Positions 17,661 through 26,182 of a stretch of DNA of 64,000 nucleotides are shown here, in pieces. The DNA is taken from positions 2,790,001-2,854,000 of the forward strand of contig NZ_CP094469.1 in assembly GCF_023347295.1 (NCBI RefSeq). Direction: 5' to 3'. The DNA is from Faecalibacterium sp. I3-3-33. Its GTDB lineage: Bacteria; Bacillota; Clostridia; Oscillospirales; Ruminococcaceae. The notes beneath the pieces were generated by a model that was given only the letters and a program-made list of their open reading frames with translations, did no database searches and was not told where the DNA came from. How positions within the stretch are numbered: position 1 is the first letter of the stretch; every line of letters begins with the position of its first letter. Position numbers and translations under genes: made by a program.

Positions 17661-19304
17661 ATGCAGGTAGGCACCGGCAAAAGCGTACTCAATGGCATCG
17701 CCATTGGCAAGCTGAAGATCTATAAGAAAAAAGACACCGCGATTTCCACCGCTCCTGTGGCAGATACCGCCGCAGAACTGGAGCGTTTTGAAGCTGCCCG
17801 CCAGAAGGCCATTGAGCAGCAGACTGCCCTGTACGAAAAGGCACTGGCAGAAGCCGGTGAGGACATCGCCGAGGTGTTCAACATCCACGCCATGATGCTG
17901 GATGATGACGACTTTGTGGATGCCATCAAGGAGATCATCAACGGGCAGAAGATGTGCGCCGAGTACGCCGTCAAGACCGCCGGCAACAATCAGGCTGCGG
18001 TGTTCTCTGCCATGGACGACCCGTATCTGCAGGCCCGCAGCGCCGATGTGCTGGACATCGCGCAGGCCATGCTGGACATTCTGCAGGGGGTGGACAACGC
18101 TTCCCTGCAGGGCACCGAGCCCAGCATTCTGGTAGCCGAGGATCTGGCTCCCTCCGAGACCGTGCGCATGGATAAAAGCCTGCTGCTGGGCTTCATCACC
18201 CGCGAGGGCAGCTCCAACAGCCACACCGCCATTCTGGCACGCAGCATGAACATCCCCGCCCTGATCCAGTGCAAGGACATTCAGGACGACTGGGACGGCA
18301 AGATGGCTGTGGTGGACGGCTACAACGCCTGTGTGTATGTAGACCCCACCCCCGACCTGCTCAAGAGCCTGAAAAAGCGCCAGCAGGAGGACCAGAAGAA
18401 GCAGGCCCTGCTGCAGGAGCTGAAGGGCAAGCCCAACACCACGCTGGACGGCAAGACCATCAACGTGTTCGCCAACATCGGCGGCATGGGCGACGTTGGC
18501 GCAGTGCAGCAGAACGACGCCGGCGGCGTTGGTCTGTTCCGCACCGAGTTCGTCTACCTGAACTGCAAGGACTTCCCCACCGAGGACTACCAGTTCGAGG
18601 CTTACAAGCAGGTTGTGGAAAGCCTCGCCCCCCGCAAGGTGGTCGTGCGCACCTGTGATATCGGCGCAGACAAGACTGTGGATTATATGAAGCTGGATCA
18701 CGAGGATAACCCCGCACTGGGCTACCGCGCCATCCGCATCTGCCTGACCCGCAAGGACTTCTTCAAGACCCAGCTGCGCGCGCTGCTGCGGGCTTCTGCC
18801 TACGGCAACATGAGCATCATGTTCCCCATGATCACCAGCCTGCGGGAGCTGCAGGACGCCAAGGCTGTTCTGGAAGAGTGCCGCGCCGAGCTGACCGCCG
18901 AGGGCGTCAAGATGGGGCAGAACATTGAAGTGGGCACCATGATCGAGACCCCCGCCGCCGTGTTCATCGCGGACGAGCTGGCCGCCGAGTGCGACTTCTT
19001 CTCCATCGGCACCAACGACCTGACCCAGTACACCTGTGCACTGGACCGCCAGAACGCAAAGCTGGAGCCCTTCTTCAACCCCCACCACCCCGCCGTGCTG
19101 CGCGCCATCAAGATGACCATTGAAGCCGGTCACCGCCATGGCATCTGGGTAGGCATCTGCGGCGAGCTGGGTGCCGACACCGCCCTGACCGAGACCTTCC
19201 TGCGCATGGGCGTGGACGAGCTGTCCATGAACGCCAAGAGCATCCTGCCGGTGCGCAAGATCATCCGCAGCGTAGACCTGAGCAAGCCCTCTGAGAAGGC
19301 CTGA
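17661..19304 (+). CDS. ptsI: PTS enzyme I (phosphoenolpyruvate-protein phosphotransferase)
   Basis: Transfers phosphate from PEP to HPr in the cytosol. The 547-residue protein has the N-terminal HPr-binding domain, the active-site His in EGSSNSHTAILARSMN (about residue 185), and the C-terminal PEP-binding barrel with FRTEFVYL, MFPMI and GTNDLTQYTCALDR. Length is slightly below the usual 570. The ATG at 17661 has an AGGAG RBS; an in-frame start 18 nt upstream has none. It is downstream of ptsH and shares its transcription through a terminator. Confidence 0.95.
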   Translation: MQVGTGKSVLNGIAIGKLKIYKKKDTAISTAPVADTAAELERFEAARQKAIEQQTALYEKALAEAGEDIAEVFNIHAMMLDDDDFVDAIKEIINGQKMCAEYAVKTAGNNQAAVFSAMDDPYLQARSADVLDIAQAMLDILQGVDNASLQGTEPSILVAEDLAPSETVRMDKSLLLGFITREGSSNSHTAILARSMNIPALIQCKDIQDDWDGKMAVVDGYNACVYVDPTPDLLKSLKKRQQEDQKKQALLQELKGKPNTTLDGKTINVFANIGGMGDVGAVQQNDAGGVGLFRTEFVYLNCKDFPTEDYQFEAYKQVVESLAPRKVVVRTCDIGADKTVDYMKLDHEDNPALGYRAIRICLTRKDFFKTQLRALLRASAYGNMSIMFPMITSLRELQDAKAVLEECRAELTAEGVKMGQNIEVGTMIETPAAVFIADELAAECDFFSIGTNDLTQYTCALDRQNAKLEPFFNPHHPAVLRAIKMTIEAGHRHGIWVGICGELGADTALTETFLRMGVDELSMNAKSILPVRKIIRSVDLSKPSEKA

Positions 19305-19342
19305 ACCTGGGCAGGACGATAAAAAACATTATTTTAAATTTC

Positions 19343-19383
19343 GGAAAGCCGGAGCGTCTGCGGACGCTCCGGCTTTCCATTTT
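19343..19383 (+). terminator. Terminator of ptsI, probably bidirectional
   Basis: A perfect 16-bp stem (19343-19358 with 19363-19378) followed by ATTTT. It is flanked by AAAACATTATTTTAAATTTC and CATTTTCAC, which match the repeat family at 53.3 and 63.7 kb. Confidence 0.8.
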
Positions 19384-19397
19384 CACGGATGGGATTT

Positions 19398-19479
19398 ACC
19401 CCCTCAGTCTTTGCCGCCACACAAAAAAGCTCCCCCTTTCGGGGGAGCTGGCACGCCGTAAGGCGTGACTGAGAGGGTT
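19398..19479. repeat. Short copy of MITE-like palindromic repeat
   Basis: ACCCCCTCAGTC at the left end and GACTGAGAGGG at the right end form imperfect inverted ends; the centre is AGCTCCCCCTTTCGGGGGAGCT. It is an 82-bp relative of the elements at 43.7, 45.8 and 51.5 kb. Confidence 0.7.
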
Positions 19480-19499
19480 CGCGCGGCGGGCATTTCCAA

Positions 19500-19985
19500 T
19501 CATTTCTGCTGTTCCAGCATGGTCTGGATGCGGGTCTTGGCGCGGTAATAAGTCACCCGCGCCCATGCGGCATTGTGGCCAAAAATAGCCCCGATGCTCT
19601 CAAAGGGCAGCTCACCGAACACCCGCAGGCTGAACACCTCTTTGTAAGGCTCTTCCAGCGCGTGCAGACACTGGTGCACCGTAAAGGCGGCGTCTTTATC
19701 CACCAACAGCTGCGCGATATCCGGGCTGTCGGCGGCTTTTGTTTCGGCATCTTCCAGCGGGGCGGCGTGCTTTGCGCGGCGGCAGTGGTCGTAGTAGGCG
19801 TTGCGCGCCACGGTGAACAGCCACGCCCGCACATCCTGTTTTCCGTCATAATCCTTCAAACCGTCCAGCGCCCGGAAAAAGGTCTCCTGCGTCAGCTCCT
19901 CGGCCAGCGTCTCGCTGCGGGTAAGTCCCTGCAAAAACAGGCAGACGTCCCGGAAGTAGAGCCGGTAGATGGTTTCAATGTCCAT
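19500..19985 (-). CDS. ECF-type RNA polymerase sigma factor
   Basis: 161 residues, typical of group-4 sigma factors with only regions 2 and 4. Region 2 is visible as LAEELTQETFFRAL and VRAWLFTVARNAYYDHCRR; region 4 as LEEPYKEVFSLRVFGELPFESIGAIFGHNAAWARVTYYRAK. It starts 2 bp after the stop of the anti-sigma gene, so the two are translated together, but the order (anti-sigma first) is the reverse of the common arrangement. An ECF-like promoter lies in front of the pair. The stress it responds to is unknown; the adjoining envelope genes suggest cell-wall stress. Confidence 0.92.
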   Translation of the reverse strand: MDIETIYRLYFRDVCLFLQGLTRSETLAEELTQETFFRALDGLKDYDGKQDVRAWLFTVARNAYYDHCRRAKHAAPLEDAETKAADSPDIAQLLVDKDAAFTVHQCLHALEEPYKEVFSLRVFGELPFESIGAIFGHNAAWARVTYYRAKTRIQTMLEQQK

Positions 19986-19987
19986 AG

Positions 19988-20680
19988 TCAGCCCTTCTCA
20001 AACACGCCTTGTTCCTGTGTGACCACATCCTCAGATTCGTAAACATAGGTCTGCGTTCCATCCTCTTTTTTCAGGATGAACCGCTTCACCTGCTGACCGT
20101 CCCTGTAATAGAGGTTCTCATCGGCGCATTGCACCGTCAGCAGCTGTGTGCCGGAAACTGTGATGCTGGTATCAGAAGCCGATGTGCCCAGCAGCCCTTC
20201 CAGCGCAGCATGGATGTGCGGGAAGGTATAGCGTACCGCCCGGACGGTAACGGATGGTTTGCCCCAGTTAAAGGAGCCTTCCAGTTCCAGCCAGACGTTT
20301 TCGCCCTGCACTTCCAGCACACAGAGATTCGCCTCATTTTCTTTTTTGTTGTAAGTCCAAATCTTCGCCTGTTCTGCCGTCACCGGCGTTTTTGCGCCGC
20401 CCATCCAGAACACCAGCCCAAAGGCGCACAGCACTGCCAGAACCGCTGCCGCCGCTATGCGGATGCTCTTTTTCTGCAAGGTCTTTCGGATGCTCCGCAG
20501 CGGTGCATCCGGCTGGGGCTCCGGCTGCACCGGCACCGGCTTTTCCATCTGTTCCAGCTCTGCACGGCAGGCGGGGCACTCTGCAAGGTGCTGCTCCACC
20601 AGCGCACTGCTGGCGGGGCTGGCAAGTTTTTCGGCGTACAGGGGCAGTAAATCGCGGATCACGTCACATTCCAGTTTCAT
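19988..20680 (-). CDS. Zinc-finger transmembrane anti-sigma factor
   Basis: 230 residues. The N-terminal HC2-type zinc finger is visible: Cys at about residue 5, then HLAECPACRAEL. One membrane segment follows at about residues 70-95 (IAAAAVLAVLCAFGLVFWMGG), and the C-terminal part is extracytoplasmic with no recognised domain. The ATG at 20680 is preferred (AGGAG 9 nt upstream) over the ATG at 20686 (only 3 nt). It is the first gene of the pair and probably holds the downstream sigma factor inactive at the membrane. Confidence 0.85.
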   Translation of the reverse strand: MKLECDVIRDLLPLYAEKLASPASSALVEQHLAECPACRAELEQMEKPVPVQPEPQPDAPLRSIRKTLQKKSIRIAAAAVLAVLCAFGLVFWMGGAKTPVTAEQAKIWTYNKKENEANLCVLEVQGENVWLELEGSFNWGKPSVTVRAVRYTFPHIHAALEGLLGTSASDTSITVSGTQLLTVQCADENLYYRDGQQVKRFILKKEDGTQTYVYESEDVVTQEQGVFEKG

Positions 20681-20726
20681 GGTCATTTTCTCCTTTGCGG
20701 GCTTTCGTGTGCCCTTTCACCCCAAT

Positions 20727-20752
20727 AACGCACAAAGAGGAAAAACGTTACA
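20727..20752 (-). promoter_or_regulatory. ECF-sigma-type promoter, probable autoregulation
   Basis: Minus-strand TGTAAC (20752-20747), 16-bp spacer, CGTT (20730-20727). The AAC -35 core and CGT -10 core at N16 are the hallmark of ECF promoters. It lies 46 bp upstream of the anti-sigma ATG, so the pair most likely drives itself. Confidence 0.65.
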
Positions 20753-20766
20753 GAAAAAACGCAAAT

Positions 20767-21039
20767 TTACCCGACCGCGGTCTTTTCCCGCAGTTTTTTC
20801 GTTCCCTTGAGGAAGAGCCATACCAGCACTCCCAAAAGCAGGCAGATGCCAATGTGCATGGCGGCCATCATGTATTAGCCCTGAAAATCGAACCGCACCG
20901 TTCCGGCCATCAGGTAGGGCTGATGCCCCGCCTTATACAGGGTGACAAAGCAGGAGATGGCGTTGTACAGGCCGTACAGCCCCGCCGCTGCGCACACGAT
21001 GACCCGCAGCAGCCTGCTTGTGATGAATCTTACGAACAT
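20767..21039 (-). pseudogene. Small two-TM membrane protein split by an in-frame TAA
   Basis: From an ATG at 21039 a frame encodes MFVRFITSRLLRVIVCAAAG and a first membrane segment, then meets TAA at codon 55 (20875-20877). The same frame continues without another stop for 35 codons (YMMAAMHIGICLLLGVLVWL, a second membrane segment, and a Lys/Arg-rich tail) to TAA at 20767-20769. Read through, it would be a 90-codon two-TM protein. The start overlaps the upstream gene by 10 bp, as in a translationally coupled operon. A nonsense mutation or sequence error is most likely; a functional 54-residue protein is possible. Confidence 0.55.
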
Positions 21040-21686
21040 AATTGCAGCTCCGTTCTCTCTCCGTCCTTGTAGCAGTAGATGCCGCCCGCGCGGGAGAAGT
21101 CCTTGTCCACCTCCACGCAGTCAAAGGCGCTGAAGGCCTGTTCAATTTTTTCGGGCGTGCAGACAAAGCCCCGGATCTTCAGGGCTGCATCCTCGCCCAC
21201 CACCGCGTTCCACAGATGGATCGACCAGTAGCTGCAATTTTTGTTCACCGTCCATTTATCGTGCTGTTCCATGTAGTCCTCGATGACCTTCAGCTGCTCT
21301 TCCCCGATATTGGTGCTCAGGGACAACCTGCCGGAGTAGCGTCCGTAATTGGCGATATAGCACGGTTCCAGATCGAACAGCAGCCCCGAGAGCCCCGACA
21401 CCGCCCAGACCGAGAAGGTGACCATCTCGCCGTCCGGGATGGCGCGGTCTTTCAGGTAGACCGTGTGCCCGGTGCGGTTGTCCAGCCCGATCCATGTATG
21501 CCCGAAACACTTGAGAAAGGGTTTGGATTCGCTCTTGCCGTCAAAGGTGGTGATGGAAAGGATAAGCCCCTCGGCCTCACAGGGCAGTGTGCGGGCAGTT
21601 TTGCCGGCGGCGGCGCTGCACCACAGCCCAAGGACTGCTGCGCACACCGAAAACAGCACCGCCCATGCAATGATCCTCTTTTTCAA
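21030..21686 (-). CDS. Exported NlpC/P60-like (permuted papain-type) protein
   Basis: 218 residues with an N-terminal signal/anchor (about residues 5-27). The order His in CFGHTWIGLDN (about residue 63) then Cys in NKNCSYWSIHLWNAV (about residue 155) is that of circularly permuted NlpC/P60 folds, so a cell-wall or lipid-linked hydrolase/acyltransferase is possible; no certain family. The start is TTG at 21686, chosen because AGGAGG lies 7 nt upstream. It is 25 bp after the M23-like gene and overlaps the small TM gene by 10 bp. Confidence 0.6.
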   Translation of the reverse strand: MKKRIIAWAVLFSVCAAVLGLWCSAAAGKTARTLPCEAEGLILSITTFDGKSESKPFLKCFGHTWIGLDNRTGHTVYLKDRAIPDGEMVTFSVWAVSGLSGLLFDLEPCYIANYGRYSGRLSLSTNIGEEQLKVIEDYMEQHDKWTVNKNCSYWSIHLWNAVVGEDAALKIRGFVCTPEKIEQAFSAFDCVEVDKDFSRAGGIYCYKDGERTELQLCS

Positions 21687-21711
21687 TGTCGTTCCTCCTG
21701 CATCTTACGGC

Positions 21712-23016
21712 TCAGTCGTTTTCCTTCCAGAACAAGCCGCCGGAGGTCTGGAACAGCAGCCGGGGGTTCACGCTTCTGCTGCCCAGCTTGAAGTCCATGG
21801 TCAGCTCTTCGCCCAGTGCGCCCACAGCCTGCCCCTTTTCCACGGTCTGGCCCTTGCTGACCGAAAGCTCCTGCAAGCCGTACAGGTAGCTGCGCAGCCC
21901 GCAGCCGTGGTCGATGACCACCGTATTGCCGGTAAGTTCCAGACTGCCCGCGAACACCACCGTGCCATTGGCCGCTGCGCGGCAGGGCGCGCCCGGGATG
22001 GTGTACAGCTTTGTGGAGTTGGAGCGGCTGCCCTGCTGACCGTTCGTTACCTTGATTTGTCCGTAGTCCACCAAAGTCATGGAGTCCTCAGCCGGGGGCA
22101 CAAAGCCGCCCTGCCACTGCTTGGCGGTGGCGTCAGCCTCGTACAGCGGCCAGATGGCACTGCGGAACTGGGCGTTGGCGCTCTCCGGGGCGGGCTCCTC
22201 GGCTTCCACCTCTGCCGTACCAAAGTCCTTCGGCAGCACGGTCAGGGTGCGGGTGATGGTCTCGCCATTCACCGTGATGTTTATCTCGTGCCCGCCGGAG
22301 GAGGCGTTATAGGCTGCCGGGATATAGGCGCGCCAGCCCTCGGCGGCGCGCACGCACTGCACGCTGCCAAGGTCGGTCTCGATGGTGGGCACGGCGTCCC
22401 CGGTCATGCCAGAGATGCGCACGCCCACCGTGCCGCCCTGCTCCACCCGCTCAGTGGAAAGTTCCACCTCCGCGCTGGCCTGCAGGGTGAACCGGAAGCT
22501 ATACCGGTACCAGCCGGTGGGCTTTGCGGGGCGCTCTAAACCCAGATTTTTGCGCAGCTGCCCGGTGCTGCCGCCCTCGAACTGGGTGATGACCCCGCCC
22601 TTGGGCACACGCCATGCGGTCAGTTCCGCCTTATACTCACCGTTCGCAGGGAAGAGGAAGTTCTGGTACTCCCCTGCGCTGCCCGCAAACAGCACATCCC
22701 CCGCCGCATTCTGGATGGTCAGGGCGGTGTAACAGGTCCAGTCCGGCAAGGCAAGCTCCGGGTGGGCGGTGTACAGCACCCCCAGCTTTTGCACGGTCAG
22801 GGTGGCGGGGCTGGCAAATACCTTATCCAGCTGCCCGCCAAGCAGCGGCACCTGCCAGCAGGAGCCGTTGGTTTCCAGTGCCTGCCCGCCGAACTGCGCC
22901 GCGCCGTCCGGGCAGCCGCCCTCAGTGGTAAAGGCATAGCTTACCCCCATCACAGCCGCCAGCAGCACCACCACACCCAGCGCCACACTGATGAGCCAAA
23001 GCAAAAAACGCTTCAT
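21712..23016 (-). CDS. Membrane-anchored degenerate M23 (LytM-type) protein
   Basis: 434 residues: an N-terminal membrane anchor (about residues 5-25), a long central region of beta-rich sequence, and a C-terminal M23-like domain. The core strand pattern is present (ANGTVVFAG, GNTVVIDHGCGLRSYLYGL, VEKGQAVGALG), but the catalytic HxH of active M23 enzymes is replaced by TMDFKLG, so it is probably inactive and acts as a regulator or scaffold, as EnvC/NlpD-type proteins do. The ATG at 23016 follows AAGGAG; the in-frame ATG at 23037 lies upstream of that RBS and is rejected. First gene of the likely operon with the NlpC-like gene. Confidence 0.8.
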   Translation of the reverse strand: MKRFLLWLISVALGVVVLLAAVMGVSYAFTTEGGCPDGAAQFGGQALETNGSCWQVPLLGGQLDKVFASPATLTVQKLGVLYTAHPELALPDWTCYTALTIQNAAGDVLFAGSAGEYQNFLFPANGEYKAELTAWRVPKGGVITQFEGGSTGQLRKNLGLERPAKPTGWYRYSFRFTLQASAEVELSTERVEQGGTVGVRISGMTGDAVPTIETDLGSVQCVRAAEGWRAYIPAAYNASSGGHEINITVNGETITRTLTVLPKDFGTAEVEAEEPAPESANAQFRSAIWPLYEADATAKQWQGGFVPPAEDSMTLVDYGQIKVTNGQQGSRSNSTKLYTIPGAPCRAAANGTVVFAGSLELTGNTVVIDHGCGLRSYLYGLQELSVSKGQTVEKGQAVGALGEELTMDFKLGSRSVNPRLLFQTSGGLFWKEND

Positions 23017-23035
23017 GTTCCTTCTCCTTATGTAC

Positions 23036-23086
23036 AAAAAGGGCGCACCGGGGCAAGTCCGTTCAGACAGACTGCTCCGTGCGCCC
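23036..23086 (-). terminator. Terminator after the small TM protein
   Basis: GGGCGCACCGGGGC (23041) pairs with GCTCCGTGCGCCC (23074-23086, minor mismatches), followed on the minus strand by CTTTTTG. It precedes the M23-like gene and may act as partial terminator. Confidence 0.7.
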
Positions 23087-23127
23087 CGATGCGCTTATCT
23101 TCCCGGCAGTTTCCGGTATTCAGGGGA

Positions 23128-23322
23128 TTACTCTGCCTCGGTCTCGTCCTCAGCAGCGGCTTCCTCCGGCTCTACGGTGGTTGCGTCATCCTCGCCGAAC
23201 AGCAGACGCTCGTATTCGTCCAGCTCCTTCTCGCGGCGGTTCAGGTAAAGTGCCACAGCAGCCAGCGCACCAGCCACAGCAGCCAGAACAGCGATCACAG
23301 CGACCAAGCAAGATTTTTTCAT
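23128..23322 (-). CDS. Small single-TM acidic-tail protein
   Basis: 64 residues: KKS start, one membrane segment of about 22 residues (VAVIAVLAAVAGALAAVAL), a short charged stretch (NRREKELDEYERLLFG), and a strongly acidic Glu/Ala tail. The ATG at 23322 has AAGGAG 12 nt upstream. A longer frame to 23418 has no RBS. No family recognised; the acidic cytoplasmic tail could bind a protein partner. Confidence 0.7.
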   Translation of the reverse strand: MKKSCLVAVIAVLAAVAGALAAVALYLNRREKELDEYERLLFGEDDATTVEPEEAAAEDETEAE

Positions 23323-23438
23323 AGATTCAGTACACTCCTTTTTGCAGTTGAAACGTTGTTTCAGCTTGATTTTTCCAGCGGGCGTCCCGCAAAAGGATCT
23401 TGATGCAAACGGCACCACTGCGCCGCTTTGTAACTTTT

Positions 23439-23467
23439 ATTATACCCGTTCGCGTCCAAAATTACAA
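23439..23467 (-). promoter_or_regulatory. Promoter of the small TM protein
   Basis: Minus-strand TTGTAA (23467-23462), 17-bp spacer, TATAAT (23444-23439). Confidence 0.6.
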
Positions 23468-23564
23468 CCGTTGCGCCCCAATTTTCACGCCCCGAAAGTG
23501 CTGCGGGGCACACTTTGGGCAGTGTGCCGGTTTTGGCGCAGTTCATTACAGCAAATTGCCAAAC

Positions 23565-24608
23565 TTACAGCAGCAGAGGCTTATATGCCCGGAACGCCCC
23601 GGGCAGGGTGTAGGTGGTGCGCAGCTGCTCCCGGCTTGCCCAGACATAGCCCGCAGGCGCGGGCTGCGCCGGAACGTGCAGCTGCACGCCGGACATGAGC
23701 CACTCGATATGGGTAAAGATATGCTTTGCGGCGGGCAGGGCAGCGAGAGCTGCCGTGCCGGTGTCCAGCCCCAGTGCCGCCAGCCGCGCCAGCACCTCGG
23801 CCTGCAAAAGATGCTCGCCCTCCCACAAGACCGGCTGCCACAGCCCGGCCAGCAGCCCTTTTTGCGGCCGCTGCTGCACCAGAAAGCCCGCCGGGCTTTC
23901 CACCAGTGCCAGCGTTACCGGCACAAGTTTGCGGGGCTTCGGCTTTGCCTTCTGGGGCAGCTGGGCGGTGGTGCCCGCCGCCCGGGCAAGGCAGAGCTCT
24001 GCCAGCGGGCACTGCCCGCACAAAGGCGCGCCGTTGGGCACGCAGACCAGCGCGCCCAACTCCATCAGCGCCTGATTGTAATCCCCGGCCTTTTCCGGCG
24101 GCTGATGCTCCATGACCCGGGCGGTAAAGGCCTTTTTTACCGCCGGTTCTGTAATTACACCGGTGTCATTATACAGGCGGGAAAACACCCGCAGCACATT
24201 GCCGTCCACGGCGGGCACGGGCAAGCCGAAGCTGATGGACGCAATGGCACCGGCGGTGTACTCCCCGATGCCGGGCAGCGCGCGCAGGGCGGCGTAGTCG
24301 GCGGGCAGCTGCCCGCCGTACTGCGCACAGACGAGCTTTGCAGCCTTTTGCAGGTTGCGCACCCGGCTGTAATAGCCCAGCCCCTCCCACAGCTTATGCA
24401 GCTTTTCCTCCTCGCAGGCGGCAAGCGCGGGGATATCCGGCAGCTCTTCCAGAAAGCGGTAGTAATACGGCAGCACCGCCGACACCCGGGTCTGCTGCAG
24501 CATCACCTCGCTGAGCCACACATGGTAGGGGGTGGGGTCCTCCCGGAAGGGCAGGCTGCGGCGGTTCTTGTAAAACCAGTCCAAGAGGGCAGGCGAAATG
24601 TTTTCCAC
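23565..24608 (-). CDS. mutY: A/G-specific adenine DNA glycosylase
   Basis: Removes adenine mispaired with 8-oxoguanine. 347 residues: helix-hairpin-helix LPGIGEYTAGAIAS with catalytic Asp in VDGNVLRV, the iron-sulfur cysteines in CVPNGAPLCGQCPLAELC (Cys-x7-Cys-x2-Cys-x5-Cys), and a C-terminal NUDIX-like recognition domain. Start is GTG at 24608, 11 nt after AAGGAG. It is downstream of asnS and separated from it by a hairpin. Confidence 0.93.
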   Translation of the reverse strand: MENISPALLDWFYKNRRSLPFREDPTPYHVWLSEVMLQQTRVSAVLPYYYRFLEELPDIPALAACEEEKLHKLWEGLGYYSRVRNLQKAAKLVCAQYGGQLPADYAALRALPGIGEYTAGAIASISFGLPVPAVDGNVLRVFSRLYNDTGVITEPAVKKAFTARVMEHQPPEKAGDYNQALMELGALVCVPNGAPLCGQCPLAELCLARAAGTTAQLPQKAKPKPRKLVPVTLALVESPAGFLVQQRPQKGLLAGLWQPVLWEGEHLLQAEVLARLAALGLDTGTAALAALPAAKHIFTHIEWLMSGVQLHVPAQPAPAGYVWASREQLRTTYTLPGAFRAYKPLLL

Positions 24609-24643
24609 TTGTTTTGTGCTCCTTGTTGAAAAATGAAGAACAA

Positions 24644-24672
24644 GAAAGCCGCCGCAGAAGCGGCGGCTTTCT
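24644..24672 (-). terminator. Terminator of asnS
   Basis: AAAGCCGCCGC / GCGGCGGCTTT stem with a short TTCT loop; minus-strand tail TTTCTTGTTCTT is T-rich but broken. Confidence 0.65.
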
Positions 24673-24694
24673 TTAGTTACAGTATGCGCGCTTC

Positions 24695-26083
24695 TCAGAA
24701 GCCGTATGCGGTGCGGGGGAAGGGCAGCACGTCACGGATGTTCTGGATACCGGTGAGGTACATGATCATGCGCTCAAAGCCCAAGCCGTAGCCTGCGTGC
24801 TCCACACCGCCGAACTTGCGCAGGTTCAGGTACCACTCGTAGTTGGTCTTGTCCATGCCCAGCTCGTCCATGCGGGCCACCAGCTTGCCGTAGTCCTCTT
24901 CACGCTGGCTGCCGCCGATCAGCTCGCCGATGCCGGGCACCAGCATATCTGCTGCCGCCACGGTCTTGCCATCGGCGTTTTGCTTCATGTAGAAGCTCTT
25001 GATCTCCTTGGGGTAGTCGGTGACGAACACCGGCTTTTTGTACACCACCTCGGTCAGGTAGCGCTCGTGCTCGGTCTGGATATCCACGCCCCACTCCACG
25101 GGGTACTGGAACTTCTTGTTGTTCTTTTTCAGAATTTCGATAGCCTCGGTGTAGCTGATGCGGGCGAACTCGCTGTTTGCCACCAGCTCCAGACGCTCGA
25201 CAAGGCCCTTATCAATGAACTGGTTAAAGAAGGCCATCTCATCCGGGCAGTTGTCCAGCACATAGCGGATGACGTACTTGATCATAGCCTCGGCGTTGTC
25301 CATGTAGCCGTTCAGGTCGCAGAAGGCCATCTCCGGCTCGATCATCCAGAACTCGGCAGCGTGGCGGGTAGTAAAGCTCTTCTCGGCGCGGAAGGTGGGG
25401 CCAAAGGTGTACACCTTGCCAAAGGCCATCGCCATGGCCTCGGCTTCCAGCTGGCCGGAAACGGTCAGGTTGACCGGCTTTTCAAAGAAGTCCTTGCTGT
25501 AATCCACAGCGCCGTCCTCGGTCTTGGGCACATTGTCCAGATCCAGTGTGGTCACACGGAACATCTCGCCTGCACCCTCGCAGTCGGAAGCGGTGATCAG
25601 CGGAGAGTGGGCGTAGACAAAGCCGTTCTCCTGAAAGAACTTGTGGATAGCGTAGGCAGCCACGCTGCGCACGCGGAAGGCAGCGTTGAAGGTGTTGGTG
25701 CGGGGGCGCAGAGTGGGCATGGTGCGCAGATACTCCATGCTCATCTTCTTTTTCTGCAGGGGGTACTCGTCGGCGGGGCAGTCGCCCAGGATCTCCACGC
25801 TCTCGGCGTTCAGCTCAAAGGGCTGCTTTGCCTGCGGGGTGAGCACCAGCTTGCCCTTGATGCGCAGGCTGCTGTACAGACCGGTGTGGATGACTTCATC
25901 GTAGTTTGCCAGCTTTCCGGCTTCCAGCACGACCTGCAGGGTCTTGAAGCAGCCGCCGTCCGACAGGGCGATGAAGCCGATGTTCTTGGAGTCGCGGATG
26001 TTCTTGGCCCAGCCGCAGACGGTGATCTCGGTGCCGTCCGCCGGGGTGTTCTTGAACAGCGAAAGGATCTCGGTACGTTCCAT
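24695..26083 (-). CDS. asnS: Asparaginyl-tRNA synthetase
   Basis: Class II synthetase of 462 residues that charges tRNA-Asn. N-terminal OB fold with [22 protein letters not shown], then the class II core with motif 2 [20 protein letters not shown] and motif 3 [11 protein letters not shown]. The start at 26083 has AAAAGGAG at good spacing; the longer frame to 26218 runs through the T-box terminator and is rejected. Expression is controlled by the T-box leader upstream. Confidence 0.95.
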   Translation of the reverse strand: MERTEILSLFKNTPADGTEITVCGWAKNIRDSKNIGFIALSDGGCFKTLQVVLEAGKLANYDEVIHTGLYSSLRIKGKLVLTPQAKQPFELNAESVEILGDCPADEYPLQKKKMSMEYLRTMPTLRPRTNTFNAAFRVRSVAAYAIHKFFQENGFVYAHSPLITASDCEGAGEMFRVTTLDLDNVPKTEDGAVDYSKDFFEKPVNLTVSGQLEAEAMAMAFGKVYTFGPTFRAEKSFTTRHAAEFWMIEPEMAFCDLNGYMDNAEAMIKYVIRYVLDNCPDEMAFFNQFIDKGLVERLELVANSEFARISYTEAIEILKKNNKKFQYPVEWGVDIQTEHERYLTEVVYKKPVFVTDYPKEIKSFYMKQNADGKTVAAADMLVPGIGELIGGSQREEDYGKLVARMDELGMDKTNYEWYLNLRKFGGVEHAGYGLGFERMIMYLTGIQNIRDVLPFPRTAYGF

Positions 26084-26109
26084 AGTAGTTCTCCTTTTCG
26101 TCCTCTGTA

Positions 26110-26165
26110 CAAAGAGGCTCGATCCTCTGCTTTGTCTGCGGGCACCGGGGTACCCGCAGACAAAG
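26110..26165 (-). other. Extra inverted repeats in the asnS leader
   Basis: GCTTTGTCTGCGGG pairs with CCCGCAGACAAAGC around 26128-26165, and CCTCTTTGTACAGAGG forms a second small stem at about 26101-26117. Both lie after the T-box terminator and before the RBS, and neither has a T-run, so they may be stability or processing stems. Confidence 0.55.
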
Positions 26166-26182
26166 CCAAAAATAAAAAATAA

